Below are positions 33,535 to 35,162 of a DNA stretch of 35,162 nt, piece by piece (position 1 is the stretch's first letter; each line of letters starts with the position of its first letter). Under the pieces are notes generated by a model that saw nothing but the letters and a program-made list of their open reading frames with translations, did no database searches and was not told the DNA's origin. The position numbers and the translations under genes were made by a program. Where the stretch lies: positions 1 through 35,162 of the forward strand of contig JAFIFL010000012.1 of the NCBI GenBank assembly GCA_020832055.1. Direction: 5' to 3'. Source of the DNA: Gammaproteobacteria bacterium. GTDB lineage: Bacteria; Pseudomonadota; Gammaproteobacteria; Pseudomonadales; Azotimanducaceae.

Positions 33535-35162
33535 TCACTGCAGCCACTGACGCCCGGAGAGCGTCCGCAGGATACGTATTTCCCCGTCCGCCCAACCCAC
33601 AATTTCGACGATTTCAGCATGCTCGGTATGGGTGAGCCGCTGCCGACGATTCTCGCCGACAATCTCCACCCTATAGTACACCCGCATGCTGCCGTCAGGC
33701 TCAGGTTGCAGCGACATGTTGAGGATGCGGTACTGGATGCGCTCGAACACCCGGAAAGAGTTGCCGAGCAAGGCCTCCACATCGCGTCGATCCGCGCCAT
33801 CACCGGCGCGCCAGTCCGGCGCCAGCAGGTTGAGCAATTGCCGCGTGTTCCCCCGCGCATAGGCATCGATGAAGGACTGATAGAAGCCACGAACCTGTTC
33901 CTGGGTGACGGCCATGGCCTGGCGCCTGGCCTCCTGCTCACGCCTCTCCTGCTCGAGCCGCTCTTCTCTGGCCATCCGATGGCGCCGCGCCCACTCGGCG
34001 TAGCGGTCCCACAGACTTTGGTAACGGGCATAAAGGGGTGACTGCTCGACACCCTCGAGATCGAAGGAGTGAACGGTGCCGAGCAGCGTGCCGAGCCGGC
34101 GCGACAGCTCATCGCCTTCCGGGGTACCGGGCTCGACCGCCGCCAGCAGGGCCTCGGCCTGACCCAGTCGTGACGCCGTGACCACCACCAGGGTCTCCAA
34201 TCCGACGCTGATGAAGTTCTCGACTGCGACTCTCGGCTGGTTGAGCAGCGCCTGCTGCCAGTCGTCATAGGCCTGCTGCAGCCAGGGGGCCTGCTCGCGG
34301 GCAAAGCGGCCGAGGCCACTGCCGCTCCACAGTTCCTCCAGACGTTGCTGCACCCTCGCCAACTCCGGGTCCGACCACAGGCGCCGATAAGGTCGTGACA
34401 GCAACAACCCCGTTCTGTCAGCGATCGTCACCACTTCCACGTCGCCGAGACCGACAGGCAGCTCCCAAGCGCGGTTGGGGCGATTCCAGTCGGTAGCCAT
34501 GACACCGGACTCGACTGCGGCAGCCGTGAGCGTGGACCAGCGTTCAGCCATGCGCAGCAACGCGGCACGGATGCCGCGCCAGCTCCCCTCCTCGTTGGCG
34601 GCCCGGCTTTCCAGAAGCTCAGCCTCACGCTCCCAGCGTCCCGGCAAAGCCGCAGCCCGGCGGGCGTTGTCAACGAGGCTGTGATCGTTCATGAAGGCCG
34701 GATCCACGTACACGCGGATGTCCTCCACGTAGGGTTCGACCCTCGACCAGGTGGATTCGACGGTCGCCACGGTGCTGCGAAGGGCCCCGGCAGCCGCACG
34801 CAGATTGGCCGCCGCCATGGTCACTTCCCGCAACGAACCGGTCGCGTGGTTCATCAAATAGGTATCGGGATCGAAGCGCGCAGCGACCTGTTCAAAATGG
34901 CGCTGCAGGGACGTGCCCGGCGGTGGCGGAGACACACTGGACAAGGCCGGCGTTGCGGCAGCCCTGGCCGCGCTTCGCACCTCCTCGAGACGCGCAAGCA
35001 GCGTCATGTCCTCGCTCTCCCGCCAAATGCCATCGGCCTGGCTGAGACCTGCGTTCAGCCGGGTGCCGGCCAGTTGCTGCAGATCCCGGTGATAGGCCTG
35101 ATGGGCGTCGGCCGCATTGCGGGCACGCCCGTCATGAACCTGCCTGACCTGCTCCATCCAGG
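33535..35162 (-). CDS. uncharacterised protein with C-terminal NTF2/SnoaL-like domain (partial)
   Basis: The open frame continues past the right edge, so the true start may lie outside; the last visible methionine codon is at 35157, giving 540 residues. The N-terminal 375 residues are mostly helical and rich in Arg, Glu, Ala and Leu, without a motif I recognise. Residues about 376-416 form a highly charged coiled-coil-like stretch (REERLEQERREQEARR). Residues 417-540 look like an NTF2/SnoaL-like domain: QVRGFYQSFIDAYARGNTRQ, then alternating strands ending EIVGWADGEIRILRTL. In envelope-associated proteins such C-terminal domains bind small ligands or partners. No function is assigned. Confidence 0.7.
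   Translation of the reverse strand, partial: WMEQVRQVHDGRARNAADAHQAYHRDLQQLAGTRLNAGLSQADGIWRESEDMTLLARLEEVRSAARAAATPALSSVSPPPPGTSLQRHFEQVAARFDPDTYLMNHATGSLREVTMAAANLRAAAGALRSTVATVESTWSRVEPYVEDIRVYVDPAFMNDHSLVDNARRAAALPGRWEREAELLESRAANEEGSWRGIRAALLRMAERWSTLTAAAVESGVMATDWNRPNRAWELPVGLGDVEVVTIADRTGLLLSRPYRRLWSDPELARVQQRLEELWSGSGLGRFAREQAPWLQQAYDDWQQALLNQPRVAVENFISVGLETLVVVTASRLGQAEALLAAVEPGTPEGDELSRRLGTLLGTVHSFDLEGVEQSPLYARYQSLWDRYAEWARRHRMAREERLEQERREQEARRQAMAVTQEQVRGFYQSFIDAYARGNTRQLLNLLAPDWRAGDGADRRDVEALLGNSFRVFERIQYRILNMSLQPEPDGSMRVYYRVEIVGENRRQRLTHTEHAEIVEIVGWADGEIRILRTLSGRQWLQ

Overview
The window is GC-rich chromosomal DNA, coding almost end to end, from a gammaproteobacterium. ZipA is essentially restricted to Gammaproteobacteria. 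The smc-zipA-ligA order, a PhoPQ-like two-component pair and a complete System I (Ccm) cytochrome c maturation operon agree with an aerobic member of that class. The genus cannot be fixed from sequence alone. There is no phage, insertion sequence, CRISPR array or toxin-antitoxin module. No gene-free stretch exceeds 300 bases; the longest, 27070-27337, holds three REP-like palindromes.

Layout, left to right. (1) 3-3539, minus strand: a glycerate-kinase-like P-loop kinase, then a small secreted PepSY protein, an OmpR-type response regulator and a PhoQ-like histidine kinase. (2) 3642-7422, plus strand: a lipoprotein M16 (pitrilysin-type) protease overlapping an eIF-2B-like protein that lacks the isomerase cysteine. 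(3) 7468-17015, minus strand: smc, zipA, ligA and a lipoprotein lytic-transglycosylase-like gene, then dinG behind its own probable promoter. This is a chromosome, division and DNA-repair block. (4) 17143-24729, minus strand: ccmABCDEFGHI, tightly overlapped; CcmA-D handle heme export and loading, CcmE is the heme chaperone, CcmF/H/I form the ligation complex and CcmG/H the thiol-redox branch. (5) 24896-27069, plus strand: a class III aminotransferase resembling glutamate-1-semialdehyde aminomutase, with a VOC-fold protein. (6) 27338-33296, minus strand: map, a UppP-family membrane protein, a GH13 glucosidase-like enzyme, a rhomboid protease, a gamma-glutamylcyclotransferase-fold protein and two small glycosyltransferases often labelled 'arsenosugar'. 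(7) tRNA-Arg(CCT) at 33385-33461 on plus, then a large uncharacterised protein with a C-terminal NTF2/SnoaL-like domain running off the right edge on minus.

Most of the window is conventional housekeeping sequence and I do not see a clear new multi-gene system. The points most worth checking are: a cluster of three REP-like palindromes with compensating stems between convergent genes; a CcmI whose C-terminal domain is duplicated; a UppP homologue with Met in place of a catalytic Glu; an eIF-2B/ribose-1,5-bisphosphate-isomerase homologue with Ser in place of the catalytic Cys; a rhomboid gene whose conserved N-terminus implies a CTG start; 12-bp tandem repeats that reiterate in-frame stop codons at the ends of smc and ccmB; and a dinG gene whose -10 element sits so close to ATG that its mRNA may be leaderless.
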